Source: Pseudorhodoferax sp. Leaf274 | Lineage (GTDB): Bacteria > Pseudomonadota > Gammaproteobacteria > Burkholderiales > Burkholderiaceae_C | DNA: 64,000 nt | Assembly: GCF_001422445.1 (NCBI RefSeq) | Contig: NZ_LMNA01000029.1 | Span: 162,661-226,660 of the forward strand | Direction: 5' to 3' | Shown here: piece by piece, positions 50,638 through 60,720 of the stretch | Numbering within the stretch: position 1 is the stretch's first letter | Layout: the number at the start of each line of letters is the position of its first letter | Position numbers and translations under genes: made by a program | Notes under the pieces: generated by a model | What the model was told of the DNA's origin: nothing | Seen by the model: only the letters and a program-made list of their open reading frames with translations | The model's database searches: none

Positions 50638-52410
50638 ATGCAGTTCGGTGCGCAGGTCCTGGCCGTGGGCGGGACGCGGTTCAGGCTGTGGGCGCCCGCC
50701 GCGCGCCAGGCCGAGGTGGTGCTGGAGCCCGGTGGCGCGCATGCCATGCAGGTGCTGGCCGACGGCTGGCACGAAGCCGTGGTGCCGGGTGCGGGGGCGG
50801 GCAGCCGCTACCGCTACCGGCTCGACGGCGGCACGCCGGTGCCCGACCCGGCCTCGCGCTACAACCCCGACGACGTGCACGGCGCGAGCGAGGTCGTCGA
50901 CCCCGCCGCCTACGCCTGGCAGGACGCCGGCTGGCGCGGCCGGCCGTGGCACGAGGCCGTGGTCTACGAACTGCACGTGGGCTGTTTCACGCCGGAGGGC
51001 TCGTTCGCGGCCGCGGCCGAGCGGCTGGCCGAGCTGGCGGCGCTGGGCGTCACGGCCATCCAGCTGATGCCGCTGGCCGACACGCCGGGCGCGCGCAACT
51101 GGGGCTACGACGGCGTGCTGATGTTCGCGCCCGAGGCCGGCTACGGCCGGCCCGACGACCTGCGCGCGCTGGTGGACCGCGCCCACGCGCTCGGCCTCAT
51201 GGTGTTCGTGGACGTGGTCTACAACCATTTCGGCCCGGACGGCAACTACCTGCACGGCTACTGCCCGCAGTTCTTCAACGCCGCCCACCAGACACCCTGG
51301 GGCGCGGCCATCAACTACGACGGCGAGCACAAGGCGGCCGTGCGCGCCTTCTTCGTCGCCAACGCGCTGTACTGGGTGGAAGAGTTCCACTGCGACGGCC
51401 TGCGGCTGGACGCCGTGCACCAGATCCGCGACGACTCGGCCCTGGCCATCGTCGAGGAGATCGCCCAGGCACTCGCCCAGGGCCCGGGCCGCCAACGCCA
51501 TGTGCACCTGGTGCTGGAGAACGAGCGCAACCAGGCGCAGCGGCTGGCACCGGCCGGCCTGGCCACGGCGCAGTGGAACGACGACCTGCACAACGCCGCC
51601 CATGTGCTGCTGACCGGTGAGACCGACGGCTACTACGCCGACTACGCGCAGGCGCCGCACGAGCTGTTCGCCCGGGCACTGGCCGAGGGCTATGCCTACC
51701 AGGGCCAGGTCTCGCCGCACCTGGGCGAGCCGCGCGGCGAGCCCAGCGGCCAGCTGCCGCCCACGGCCTTCGTCTCCTTCCTGCAGAACCACGACCAGGT
51801 CGGCAACCGCGCCATGGGCGAGCGGCTGGACCGGCTGGTCGGTGCGCAGCGCCTGGAGGCGCTCTACGCCTGCCTGCTGCTGGCCCCGCACATCCCCATG
51901 CTGTTCATGGGCGAGGAGTTCGCGGCGTCCACGCCCTTCCTGTTCTTCTGCGATTTCGAGGGCGAGTTGGCCGACGCCGTGCGCAACGGACGCCGGGCCG
52001 AGTTCAAGCGCTTTGCCGTGTTCGCCGACGAGGCGGCGCGCGCGCGCATCCCCGATCCCAATGCCGAGGCCACCTTCGCGCAGTCGAAGCTGCGCTGGGC
52101 CGAGCGCGAGACCACGCCGCACCGCGAACGCCTGGCGCTGGTGGGGCGGCTGCTGGCGCTGCGCCACCAGCACCTGGTGCCGCGCCTGGCCGGTGCCGCG
52201 CAGGGCGGCCGCTCGCTCGGCGCCGGGCGCTTCGTGCGCGTGGCCTGGCCGCTGGCCAATGGCGCGCGCTGGGAGCTGCAGGCCAACCTGCAGGACGCGG
52301 CGGTGCCCGCCCCGCTCGCCGTGTCCGAAGGCGGCCAGCCCATCTATGTCTCGCATGCCGGCACCGGCATGCCGCCCTGGTCCGTCCGCGTGAGCCTGCA
52401 CACCCCATGA
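50638..52410 (+). CDS. treZ: malto-oligosyltrehalose trehalohydrolase
   Basis: This enzyme releases trehalose from the maltooligosyltrehalose made by TreY. The 590-residue GH13 protein has an N-terminal CBM48-like domain (RFRLWAPAARQAEVVLEPGG), then YELHVGCFTPEGSF and QLMPLADTPGARNWGYDG. Nucleophile Asp258 is in LRLDAVHQI, acid/base Glu294 in LVLENERN, and the third acid is in LQNHDQVGNR. It begins 2 bp after the membrane-protein gene and overlaps treY by 4 bp. Confidence 0.95.
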   Translation: MQFGAQVLAVGGTRFRLWAPAARQAEVVLEPGGAHAMQVLADGWHEAVVPGAGAGSRYRYRLDGGTPVPDPASRYNPDDVHGASEVVDPAAYAWQDAGWRGRPWHEAVVYELHVGCFTPEGSFAAAAERLAELAALGVTAIQLMPLADTPGARNWGYDGVLMFAPEAGYGRPDDLRALVDRAHALGLMVFVDVVYNHFGPDGNYLHGYCPQFFNAAHQTPWGAAINYDGEHKAAVRAFFVANALYWVEEFHCDGLRLDAVHQIRDDSALAIVEEIAQALAQGPGRQRHVHLVLENERNQAQRLAPAGLATAQWNDDLHNAAHVLLTGETDGYYADYAQAPHELFARALAEGYAYQGQVSPHLGEPRGEPSGQLPPTAFVSFLQNHDQVGNRAMGERLDRLVGAQRLEALYACLLLAPHIPMLFMGEEFAASTPFLFFCDFEGELADAVRNGRRAEFKRFAVFADEAARARIPDPNAEATFAQSKLRWAERETTPHRERLALVGRLLALRHQHLVPRLAGAAQGGRSLGAGRFVRVAWPLANGARWELQANLQDAAVPAPLAVSEGGQPIYVSHAGTGMPPWSVRVSLHTP

Positions 52411-55352
52411 CCGCCTCCATCCCCCGCGCCACCTACCGGCTGCAGCTGCACAAGGATTTCGACTTCGCAGCCGCCCAGGCCATCCTGCCCTACCTGCAGG
52501 CACTGGGCGTGAGCCACGTCTACTGCTCGCCGATCACGCGCGCGCGGCCCGGCAGCATGCACGGCTACGACGTGGCCGACCCGCGCGAGATCAGCCCCGA
52601 GCTCGGCGGGCGCGCCGGCTTCGAGCGCTTCGCGCTGGCGGCGCGCGCGCTGGACCTGCAGCTGCTGCTGGACATCGTGCCCAACCACATGGGCGTGATC
52701 GGCAGCGACAACCCCTGGTGGTCCGATGTGCTGGAGCACGGCCAGGCCTCGGTGTATGCCGGCTTCTTCGACATCGACTGGAACCCGATGGACCCGGCCA
52801 TGGCCGGCAAGGTGCTGCTGCCCCTGTTGGGCGCGCCCTATGGCGAGGTGCTGGAGCAGGGCGAGCTGCAACTGGCGTTCGACGAGTCGGCGGGCCGGTT
52901 CGTGCTGCGCTACTTCGACCACCGCGTGGCCACCGATGCGGGCACCTGGGGCACGGTGCTGCGCCTGGCCGCCGACCACGCCGCCGATGCCGACACCGCC
53001 GAGGCGCTGACCGCGCTGGCCGAGCGCGCCGAGGCCATGGCCCCGCGCGAGGACACCGGCAACGCCGGCGCGCGCAGCCGCGCCGCCGCCGCGGCACGGC
53101 TGCGCCAGCTGCTGCAGGACTGCCTGGCGCAGCGCCGCGAGGCTTCGCGCGCCATCGATGCGGCGCTGGAGCATCTGGGCGCCGCGGCCGGCCGCGATGC
53201 GCTGCATGCCTTCCTGGAGGCACAGGCCTGGCGCCTTGGCTTCTGGCGCGTGGCGGCCGACGAGATCAACTACCGGCGCTTCTTCGACATCAACGAACTG
53301 GCCGCGCTGCGCGTGGAGGACGAAGAGGTGTTCGAGGCCACGCACGCGCTGGCGCTGGACCTCACCGCAGCGGGCATCGTCGATGGCCTGCGCATCGACC
53401 ATCCGGATGGGCTGCGCGACCCGGCGCAGTACTTTGCGCGGCTGCAGGACGGTCATGCGCGCCGCCTTGGCCAGCTGCGCCCGGGCGAGCCGGCCCCCGC
53501 CAACGACCTGCCGTTGTACGTGGTGGCCGAGAAGATCACCGCCGCCCACGCCGACATGCCCGATGGCTGGCGCCTGCACGGCACCACGGGCTACCGCTTC
53601 GGCGCGCTGCTCAACAGCCTGTTCAGCGACCGCGGCCAGGCTGCGCGCATGGAGCGCGTCTGGCGCGGCTTCACGGGCCAGTCCGCCAGCTGCGAGGACA
53701 TGGTGTTCGACGCCAAGCTGGCGGTGGCCTACGGCGCGCTGGGCGCCGAGCTCAACCTGCTGGCCACGCGGCTCAAGCAGATCGCCGGCGCCAACCGGCG
53801 CACGCGCGACTTCGGTTTCACCACGCTGCGCACGGCCATCGCCGAGGCGGCCGCGGGCATGCCGGTCTACCGCACCTACGTGGTCGATGCGGCCGGCGAG
53901 GAAGACCGGCGCTTCATCGACTGGGCCATCGCCCATGCGCGCCGGCGCACGGCCATCGCGGATGCCAGCGTGTTCGACTTCCTGCGCGCCTGCCTGCTCG
54001 GCGAGTGCGCGCCGGGCAGCGGCGAGGACGCGCTGTTGCCGGTGCGGCGCTTCGCCTGGCGCTTCCAGCAGTTCTGCGCGCCGCTGGCGGCCAAGGGCGT
54101 GGAGGACTGCGTGTTCTACCGCTACCTGCAGCTGGTCTCGCTGAACGAGGTGGGCGGCGACCCGACGGCCCAGGGCCTCACGCTGCAGGCCTTCCATGGC
54201 GCCAGCGCCGACCGCGCGGCCCGCTGGCCGCACACCATGCTGGCCACCTCCACGCACGACAACAAGCGCTCGGAGGACGTGCGCAACCGCATCGCCGTGC
54301 TGTCCGAACGGCCGGCGCTGTGGCGGCTGGGGCTGATGCGCTGGCACCAGCTCACACGTTCGCTGCGCCGCGAGCTGGCCAGCGGCACCGCGCCCTCGCG
54401 CGACGACGAGCTGCTGCTCTACCAGGTGCTGCTGGGCCTGTTGCCCGACGAGGAGATGGACGCCGACGGCCTGGCCGCGCTGCGCACGCGCGTGGGCCAG
54501 TACATGGCCAAGGCCGCGCGCGAGGCCAAGCTGCGCACAAGCTGGATGCGGCCCGATGCCGACTACGAGCAGGCCCTGCAGGCCTTCGTCGACGGGCTGC
54601 TGGGCCGCCTGGCGCCCAACCCTGCGCTGGCCGACCTGCGGGCGCTGGCCCGGCAGCTGGCCTGGTTCGGCGCGCTCAACAGCCTGTCGATGGTGGTGCT
54701 CAAGTTCACGTCGCCCGGGGTGCCCGACATCTACCAGGGCAACGAGATGCAGGACCTGAGCCTGGTCGACCCTGACAACCGCCGGCCCGTGGACTACGCG
54801 CAGCGCCAGGGCACGCTGGCGGCGCACGAGGCCCTGCTGCTGGCGGCCGAGCCCGACCGGCTGGCCGGCCTGGCGCGCATGTCGGCCACGCCGGCCGACG
54901 GCCGGCTCAAGCTCTGGGCGACCTGGCGGCTGCTGGCACTGCGCCGCGAAGACCCGGCGCTGCTGTGCGGGGGTGCCTACATCCCGCTGCGCGCCACCGG
55001 CCGCGCGCGCGAGCACCTGGTGGCCTACGCGCGCCGCACGCCCGAAGGCCTGCTCGTGGTGCTGGCGGCGCGCCTGTTCGCGCGACTGCTCAAGAACGCC
55101 GACGCCGCACCCGTGGGCGAGGCCTGCTGGGGCGACGCCAGCGTCGACCTGACGCCGGCCTTCAAGGACTGGAGCGGCAGCGCCGGCGACGTGACGGCCC
55201 TGGAGCTCATGGGCCACGTGATGCGCCGGCTGCCGCGCGGGCCGCTGCGGCTGGCCGATGCGCTGCAGGCGCTGCCGGTGGCGGTGTACTGGGTGGATGC
55301 GCGCAAGCCGGCGCTGAAGGACGTGCAGGACGCGCCGGGCACTAAGGCATGA
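52407..55352 (+). CDS. treY: malto-oligosyltrehalose synthase
   Basis: This enzyme rearranges the reducing end of alpha-1,4-glucans to an alpha,alpha-1,1 bond. The 981-residue GH13 protein opens with RATYRLQLHKDFDF and SHVYCSPITRARPGS. It contains LLDIVPNHMG, the nucleophile block GLRIDHPDGLRDP, KGVEDCVFYRYL, and STHDNKRSEDVRNR. It is longer than many homologues (700-900) through inserts in the middle helical part. As the last gene of the operon, its 3' end overlaps the convergent diguanylate cyclase gene by 11 bp. Confidence 0.95.
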   Translation: MTASIPRATYRLQLHKDFDFAAAQAILPYLQALGVSHVYCSPITRARPGSMHGYDVADPREISPELGGRAGFERFALAARALDLQLLLDIVPNHMGVIGSDNPWWSDVLEHGQASVYAGFFDIDWNPMDPAMAGKVLLPLLGAPYGEVLEQGELQLAFDESAGRFVLRYFDHRVATDAGTWGTVLRLAADHAADADTAEALTALAERAEAMAPREDTGNAGARSRAAAAARLRQLLQDCLAQRREASRAIDAALEHLGAAAGRDALHAFLEAQAWRLGFWRVAADEINYRRFFDINELAALRVEDEEVFEATHALALDLTAAGIVDGLRIDHPDGLRDPAQYFARLQDGHARRLGQLRPGEPAPANDLPLYVVAEKITAAHADMPDGWRLHGTTGYRFGALLNSLFSDRGQAARMERVWRGFTGQSASCEDMVFDAKLAVAYGALGAELNLLATRLKQIAGANRRTRDFGFTTLRTAIAEAAAGMPVYRTYVVDAAGEEDRRFIDWAIAHARRRTAIADASVFDFLRACLLGECAPGSGEDALLPVRRFAWRFQQFCAPLAAKGVEDCVFYRYLQLVSLNEVGGDPTAQGLTLQAFHGASADRAARWPHTMLATSTHDNKRSEDVRNRIAVLSERPALWRLGLMRWHQLTRSLRRELASGTAPSRDDELLLYQVLLGLLPDEEMDADGLAALRTRVGQYMAKAAREAKLRTSWMRPDADYEQALQAFVDGLLGRLAPNPALADLRALARQLAWFGALNSLSMVVLKFTSPGVPDIYQGNEMQDLSLVDPDNRRPVDYAQRQGTLAAHEALLLAAEPDRLAGLARMSATPADGRLKLWATWRLLALRREDPALLCGGAYIPLRATGRAREHLVAYARRTPEGLLVVLAARLFARLLKNADAAPVGEACWGDASVDLTPAFKDWSGSAGDVTALELMGHVMRRLPRGPLRLADALQALPVAVYWVDARKPALKDVQDAPGTKA

Positions 55353-57357
55353 GCGGCTGCAGCCCGGTCGGGCGCCGCAGCGCGTCTTCCTCGGTCGCGG
55401 TCTCGTAGCGCGCGCGGCCCTGCTGCTTGGCGCGGTAGAGCGCGGCGTCGGCCGCCATCACGAGTTGCTCGGGCGCGATCCCGGGCTGCGGCACCAGGCT
55501 GGCCACGCCGATGCTGACGCTGATCCACGGCGACAGCGGCGAGTCCGGGTGCGGCAGGCGGGCCTGGGCGATGGCGTCCAGGCAGCGCTGCGCGACGCGG
55601 GCGCCGGCCTGTGCATCGGCATCGACCAGCAGCACCGCGAACTCCTCGCCGCCGTAGCGCATGAGCTTTTCCACGGGCGTGCGCAGGCAGGCCGAAAGCA
55701 CCTGGGCCACGGCGCGCAGCGCGGCATCGCCTTCTGGATGGCCCAGGTGGTCGTTGTAGCGCTTGAAGTGGTCCACATCGAGCATCAGCAGCGCCAGCGG
55801 CTGGTGGTTGCGCAGGTCGCGGGCCCATTCCAGCGCCAGCGTCTGGTCGAACTGGCGGCGGTTGGCCACGCCCGTGAGGCCGTCGGTCAGCGACAGCGCG
55901 GCGAGTTGCGCGTTCATGCGCTCCAGCTCGATCTGCGAGCGCTTGCGTTCAGAGATGTCCAGGTGCGTGCCGACCACGCGCAGCGGCTTGCCGCGCGCAT
56001 TGCGCTGCATCACCATGGCATGGGTCAGCACCCAGAGCCAGTGGCCGTCGCGGTGGCGGTAGCGGTGCTCCAGCCGGTAGCTGGGGGTCTCGCTGCGCAG
56101 GTGGGCGGCGATGGCGCGGTCGGCCTCGACCTGGTCGTCAGGATGCAGCAGGGCGCGCCAGAACTCCGCACGCAGCGGCTCGTCGGTGGGCGGGTAGCCC
56201 AGCATCTCCATCTCGCGCGCATTGACGGTGAGGGTGTCGTCGGCCAGGTTCCATTCCCACAGGCCCAGGTCGGCACCGCGCAGGCCGAATTCCAGCCGGC
56301 GCGCGCTCTCGCGTTCGGCCCTGGCGGCGTTGAGTTCGGTGCGCTCCTGCAGGCGGCGCCGGCCCTGGTGCCAACGCAGCCAGATGCCGCTGATGGTCAT
56401 GGCCAGCACGAGCAGCAGCAGCTCGTTGCGCACCTCGGCCAACCAGGGGGCCAGCACGGCATCGCTGTGCCGGCCCATGCGCACCACGAGCGGCTGGTCC
56501 AGGTGCAGCGCGGGCGGCGCCACGCTGCGCATGGCCATCATGCGCGGCTCGCCGTTGCCCACCGCGCGGCCATGCAGCAGGCTGTGGGCGCGCCCGCTGG
56601 CCATGTGGGCGCGGAACATGGAGCCGGGCTGGTCCAGGTCGGTGCCCGGGGGCGCCTCCTCGAAGGGCGAACTCACGATGACGATGCCGGCGCCGTGCAC
56701 GAGGCTGGCGCGGGCATCCGGCGCGTAGAGCACCGAACGCAGCACGACCTCGAAGTAGCCCACGTCGAGCGAGGCGCTGACCACGCCGGCGAAGCTGCCG
56801 TCGGGCTCGTACAGCGCGCGCGACAGCACCGTGGTGAAGTTGCCCAGCACCGAGCGGAAGGGCGGCGAGACATACAGCGTCTTGCCGCTGCCGCCGTCGC
56901 GCGCGGTGGCGAAATAGGCGCTGCGGCTCACGTCGCGCCCGGTCAGCTCCGCCTGGCTGGCGGCGACCACCCGGCCGTGCCGGTCGGTCAGCTGCATGCC
57001 GCCCACGCCGGGCATGGCGTCGACCATCAGCTTGAACTGCGATGGCACCGGGTGGGACTGGCCCAGGTTCTCGGGCAGCAGCAGGCGCGCGCCCGCCAGC
57101 GCATCGTTGATCGCCTGCAGCTGGCGCGTGATGTGCAGTTCCACGGCCTGCGCCTGGCCCTGCAGCCGTTCCAGGTCTTGCTGGACCGTGCGCTCGCGCG
57201 AGGTCCAGGCGGTATGCACCGCAAGCCCCAGGGCCAGCAGGCAGAGCAATGTCCACAGCGCCCATTCGCGCTGGCTGCGCCGGCGCGGCGGCGTCGCCGG
57301 CCCGCGCCGCCCGTGGGCAGCCTCCAGGGGCGCGTTGCTGGTATCCGCGGAATGCAT
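55342..57357 (-). CDS. membrane diguanylate cyclase with sensor and PAS domains
   Basis: The 671-residue protein has a cytoplasmic basic start, a transmembrane helix (WALWTLLCLLALGLAV), a periplasmic Cache-like sensor (about 60-290), a second helix (LLLLVLAMTISGIWL), a PAS/PAC region (LGLWEWNLADDTL to HLDISERK) and a C-terminal GGDEF domain. The active site is YGGEEFAVLL, so c-di-GMP synthesis is likely. The RxxD inhibitory site normally five residues upstream is absent. It follows otsA by 82 bp on the same strand and converges on treY, linking the region to surface or stress signalling. The ligand is unknown. Confidence 0.88.
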   Translation of the reverse strand: MHSADTSNAPLEAAHGRRGPATPPRRRSQREWALWTLLCLLALGLAVHTAWTSRERTVQQDLERLQGQAQAVELHITRQLQAINDALAGARLLLPENLGQSHPVPSQFKLMVDAMPGVGGMQLTDRHGRVVAASQAELTGRDVSRSAYFATARDGGSGKTLYVSPPFRSVLGNFTTVLSRALYEPDGSFAGVVSASLDVGYFEVVLRSVLYAPDARASLVHGAGIVIVSSPFEEAPPGTDLDQPGSMFRAHMASGRAHSLLHGRAVGNGEPRMMAMRSVAPPALHLDQPLVVRMGRHSDAVLAPWLAEVRNELLLLVLAMTISGIWLRWHQGRRRLQERTELNAARAERESARRLEFGLRGADLGLWEWNLADDTLTVNAREMEMLGYPPTDEPLRAEFWRALLHPDDQVEADRAIAAHLRSETPSYRLEHRYRHRDGHWLWVLTHAMVMQRNARGKPLRVVGTHLDISERKRSQIELERMNAQLAALSLTDGLTGVANRRQFDQTLALEWARDLRNHQPLALLMLDVDHFKRYNDHLGHPEGDAALRAVAQVLSACLRTPVEKLMRYGGEEFAVLLVDADAQAGARVAQRCLDAIAQARLPHPDSPLSPWISVSIGVASLVPQPGIAPEQLVMAADAALYRAKQQGRARYETATEEDALRRPTGLQPLMP

Positions 57358-57394
57358 TGGCAGCCGATTGTGGAAGGCCGGCCCGCCGCGTCAA

Positions 57395-57430
57395 GTGCCG
57401 GTCTGCGGCACCGTCCGCACCTTGGCGGAC
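57395..57430 (-). terminator. paired small hairpins downstream of otsA
   Basis: Two short stems follow the otsA stop on the minus strand: GTCCGC/GCGGAC (57413-57418 with 57425-57430) and GTGCCG/CGGCAC (57395-57400 with 57406-57411). No T-run follows either, so they would be at most weak or Rho-assisted terminators between otsA and the cyclase gene. Confidence 0.35.
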
Positions 57431-57439
57431 AAACCGGCC

Positions 57440-58864
57440 CTACAGCCGCAGCCAGTCCGGCCCAGTCTGCTGCGCATCGGTCGCCGAGAGTTCGTCCAGG
57501 AACGCGCGGCACCACCAGTGCACGTCGAACTGCCGGATGTTGGCCATCAGGTATTGGTGGCGGCGCCGGCGTTCGGCCAGCGGCAGTTGCAGCGCGAACT
57601 GGATCGCGTCGGCCGTGGCGGTGCTGTCGTAGGGGTTGACCAGCACTGCGCCCTCGCGCATCTGCTCCACCGCGCCCGCGAAGCGCGAGAGCACCAGCAC
57701 GCCGGGGTCCTCGGGGTCTTGCGCCGCGACGAATTCCTTGGCCACGAGGTTCATGCCGTCGCGCAGCGGGGTGACCAGGGCCACGCGCGCCGCGCGGTAC
57801 AGCCCGGGCAGGCGCTTGCGCGCCATGGTGCGGTGCATGTAGCGCACGGGAATCCAGTCGAGCTCGCCGAAATCACCGTTCATGGAGCCGGCCAGGCTTT
57901 CGAGTTCGCGCAGGATGTCGCCGTAGGCGTCCACGTCCTCGCGGCTGGGCGCGGCGATCTGGATCAGCGTGGCGCGGCGGATGTTGTCCGGGTGGCGGCG
58001 CAGCAGCTCGCGGAACGCGCGCAGCCGCTGCGGCAGGCCCTTGGAGTAGTCGAGCCGGTCCACGCCCACCAGCAGCTGGCGACGCGAGTACTCCTCGCGC
58101 ATGCGGCGGTACATCTCGGTGGCGTCGTGCGCATGCGTGAGCGCGTCGAACTCCTCCACGTCGATGCCGATCGGGAAGGCCTCGGTGCGCAGCGTGCGGC
58201 CGAAGGCGCGCCAGCGGCGGCCGTCGCCGTCACGGTCTTCGGCACGCGATTCGGTGGCGGCGTAGCGGTTGAAGTGCTCCAGGTCTGCCTCGCTCTGGAA
58301 GCCCACCAGGTCGTAGGCGAACAGGGCCTGGGCCAGCCAGTCGTGCGCGGGGATGGCCGTGAAGATCTGCGGCGGCGGCAGCGGGATGTGCAGGAAGAAG
58401 CCGATCTTGTTGCGGCAGCCCAGCGCGCGCAGCTCGCTGGCCAGCGGGATCAGGTGGTAGTCGTGCACCCAGACGATGTCGTCGTCCTTGAGCAGCGGCA
58501 TGAGCTTGGCCGCGAACAGCTGGTTCACGCGGCGGTAGCCGTCGATGTAGCCGGCGTCGAAGTCGGCCAGGTCCAGCCGGTAGTGGAACACCGGCCACAG
58601 CACGGCATTGGAGTAGCCCAGGTAGTAGGCGTCGTGGTCCCACTGCGAGAGGTCCAGCGTGGCCAGCGTGACGTTGCCTGCCTGTTGCTGGTGCACGGGC
58701 GTGTCCTCCGGGGTGGCGCCTGCGCCGGGCAGGATCTTGCCGCTCCAGCCGAACCACATGCCCCCATTGGCCTGCAATGCGCCCGACAGGGCGACGGCGA
58801 GGCCGCCGGCCTCGGTTTTGCGGGGATCGGCGACACGGTTGGAGATGCAGACGAGACGGGCCAC
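57440..58864 (-). CDS. otsA: trehalose-6-phosphate synthase
   Basis: This enzyme joins UDP-glucose and glucose-6-phosphate to trehalose-6-phosphate. The 474-residue GT20 protein begins [15 protein letters not shown] and shows [44 protein letters not shown], and the C-terminal [16 protein letters not shown] block. The GTG start at 58864 has AAGGAA 6 nt upstream; a longer reading runs into the otsB gene and has no homology. It is 47 bp downstream of otsB in the same unit. Confidence 0.95.
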   Translation of the reverse strand: MARLVCISNRVADPRKTEAGGLAVALSGALQANGGMWFGWSGKILPGAGATPEDTPVHQQQAGNVTLATLDLSQWDHDAYYLGYSNAVLWPVFHYRLDLADFDAGYIDGYRRVNQLFAAKLMPLLKDDDIVWVHDYHLIPLASELRALGCRNKIGFFLHIPLPPPQIFTAIPAHDWLAQALFAYDLVGFQSEADLEHFNRYAATESRAEDRDGDGRRWRAFGRTLRTEAFPIGIDVEEFDALTHAHDATEMYRRMREEYSRRQLLVGVDRLDYSKGLPQRLRAFRELLRRHPDNIRRATLIQIAAPSREDVDAYGDILRELESLAGSMNGDFGELDWIPVRYMHRTMARKRLPGLYRAARVALVTPLRDGMNLVAKEFVAAQDPEDPGVLVLSRFAGAVEQMREGAVLVNPYDSTATADAIQFALQLPLAERRRRHQYLMANIRQFDVHWWCRAFLDELSATDAQQTGPDWLRL

Positions 58865-58911
58865 GCGTTGTTCCTTTTCTTGGCAGGCGTTGGAGGGATT
58901 CGATGTGCGGA

Positions 58912-59655
58912 TCAGCGGGCGAGCCAGGCTGCGAGGCCGGCGCGCACGGCGGCAGGGCCGGCGATGCGGTGCTGCGCCAGGGTCTCGCCGGCACCGACCT
59001 TGATGCCCGTGCCGCCCAGCTTCTGGGCGACCTGGAAGCCGGGTTCGTCGGTGGTGTCGTCGCCCAGGAACACGGGCTTGCGGCCGGCGAAGGGCGGCTC
59101 CTCCAGGAAGGCGCCGAGCGCCTTGCCCTTGTTGGCCAGCGAGGACTTGGCCTCGAACACCATCTTGCCGTGCAGCAGCGTGACGCCGGGCGAGGCGGCC
59201 ACGGCGGCCTCCATGGTGCGGCGGCACAGATCTTCGAGCTGCGGCGCCTGCCGGTAGTGCAGCGCCACGGCGCCGCGCTTGGGCTCCACGGCCAGCGCCG
59301 GGTGTTGCTGCAGCAGCTGCGCGGCGGCCTGCTCGATGGTGTCCAGCGAGGGCGTGGGCAGCAGCACCAGGTTGCCGTTGGCGGCCCGGCGCTCGCTGCC
59401 ATGCACGCCGGCGGCAGGCAGGTCCAGCGGGTGCAGGAAGGTGTCGATGGCGCCGACCGAACGGCCGGAGACCACCGCCAGCGCGCCGCCCAGCCGCTCG
59501 CGCAGGGCAGCCAGCAGCGACACCAGGTCGGGCGGGATCACGATGGCGTCCGGTTCGGGCGCCAGCTCGACCAGCGTGCCGTCGAAGTCCAGAAACAGGG
59601 CGGACGTGCCGGCGTCCAGCAGCGGGGCAAAGGAGAAGTCGGTGGCCTGGGTCAT
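58912..59655 (-). CDS. otsB: trehalose-6-phosphate phosphatase
   Basis: The 247-residue HAD phosphatase removes phosphate from trehalose-6-phosphate. Motif I is FLDFDGTLVEL (nucleophile Asp at its start), motif II is VVSGRSVGAID, motif III includes KGKALGAF, and motif IV is FLGDDTTDEPG. It overlaps the stop of the membrane-protein gene (ATGA). With otsA it makes trehalose from UDP-glucose, independent of the glucan-linked genes on the other strand. Confidence 0.94.
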   Translation of the reverse strand: MTQATDFSFAPLLDAGTSALFLDFDGTLVELAPEPDAIVIPPDLVSLLAALRERLGGALAVVSGRSVGAIDTFLHPLDLPAAGVHGSERRAANGNLVLLPTPSLDTIEQAAAQLLQQHPALAVEPKRGAVALHYRQAPQLEDLCRRTMEAAVAASPGVTLLHGKMVFEAKSSLANKGKALGAFLEEPPFAGRKPVFLGDDTTDEPGFQVAQKLGGTGIKVGAGETLAQHRIAGPAAVRAGLAAWLAR

Positions 59656-60647
59656 GCGTTGCGGGAGCGGTCCTTGTGGCGGATCTCGAGGGCGAGGAAA
59701 GCGAGCACGGCCAGCGCCAGCGGCGCCAGGTAGTACAGCGCGCGGTAGGCCAGCAGCGTGCCGATCAGCTGCGCGGGCGGAACCTGCGTGCCGAGCAGCG
59801 CGACGAACACCGCCTCCAGCACGCCCAGCCCGGCCGGCACATGGGTGACGACGCCGGCCACGGCGGCTAGCAGCAGCACGGTGAGCACGGTGGCGTAATC
59901 GACGCGGCCCTGCAGCAACACGAAGATGGTGCCGGCGATGAGCGACCAGTTCAGGCAGGACATGGCCAGCTGCAGCAGCGCCGTGCGGCCCGACGGCAGC
60001 GTGAAGGTCTGGCCGCGCAGCGAGAGGCTGCGCTTGCGCGAGAACGCGCAGGCCGCCACGTAGCCCAGGGCCATGGCGGCCAGCAGGCCGCCTGCGATCT
60101 GCAGCACGGCATCGCTGATGTCCCAGTCGGCCGGCAGGGACGGCGGGAACAGCGCGAAGGCCAGGCCGCCCAGCAGCAGGTAGCCCAGCCAGTTGGTGAC
60201 CATGCTGAGCGCCATGATGCGCGTGACCTGCATCTCGTCCAGCCCGAGCCGGCCGTACAGCCGGTAGCGCGATGCCACGCCGCCGACCAGCGCGCCCATG
60301 TTGAGGTTGAACGCGTAGCTGATGAAGGTGACCAGCATCACCGTCGGTGCCGGCAGGCTGTGGCCGACGGCGCGCCGGCCGAGCAGGTCGAAGGTGGCGT
60401 ACAGCAGATGGCTGGCCAGCGCGAGGCCGCCGGCGGCCAGCAGCACGGGCAGGGGCAGTTCCTGCAGGGTCTGGCCCACCTCGTCCCAGGCGATGCTGCG
60501 GGCCTGCGTCACCAGCAGGTAGCCCAGCAGCGCGAAGAAGGCGAGCCAGAAGCCCTTGCGCAGCCACGGCCACCAGGGGCGCGCGCGCAGGGGCTGCCGC
60601 CGCGCGGTGGCGTCGGCTGCCGTGGCACCCACCCCGGCGGTGCTCAT
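59652..60647 (-). CDS. YbhN/UPF0104 family integral membrane protein
   Basis: This 331-residue protein has about eight transmembrane helices and belongs to the UPF0104 / lysylphosphatidylglycerol-synthase transmembrane family. Blocks include FISYAFNLNMGALVGGVASRYRLY, SMVTNWLGYLLLGG and THVPAGLGVLEAVFVALLG. The soluble transferase part of LPG synthase is missing. In Escherichia coli, ybhN lies next to clsB, and the same pairing is seen here. The start ATG 60647 directly follows a copy of the junction repeat, whose AAGGG serves as RBS. A lipid or envelope role is likely but unproven. Confidence 0.87.
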   Translation of the reverse strand: MSTAGVGATAADATARRQPLRARPWWPWLRKGFWLAFFALLGYLLVTQARSIAWDEVGQTLQELPLPVLLAAGGLALASHLLYATFDLLGRRAVGHSLPAPTVMLVTFISYAFNLNMGALVGGVASRYRLYGRLGLDEMQVTRIMALSMVTNWLGYLLLGGLAFALFPPSLPADWDISDAVLQIAGGLLAAMALGYVAACAFSRKRSLSLRGQTFTLPSGRTALLQLAMSCLNWSLIAGTIFVLLQGRVDYATVLTVLLLAAVAGVVTHVPAGLGVLEAVFVALLGTQVPPAQLIGTLLAYRALYYLAPLALAVLAFLALEIRHKDRSRNA

Positions 60648-60720
60648 GGGTGCACCCTTCGGCCTGCGGCCCGTCCCGCCAGGCGGAAGCGAGCTTGCGC
60701 GGGGCGGCCCGGCGCGGCGC
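60648..60720. repeat. dispersed gene-junction repeat, minus orientation
   Basis: On the minus strand this segment reads GCGCCGCGCCGGGCCGCCCC, then CGCAAGCTCGCT, and ends GGGCCGCAGGCCGAAGGG before the ybhN-like ATG. It matches 12566-12722, most closely unit 2. It exactly fills the space between the clsB stop and the ybhN-like start, as the other copy does between dctP and the SDR gene. Its last bases give the Shine-Dalgarno of the downstream gene. Confidence 0.78.
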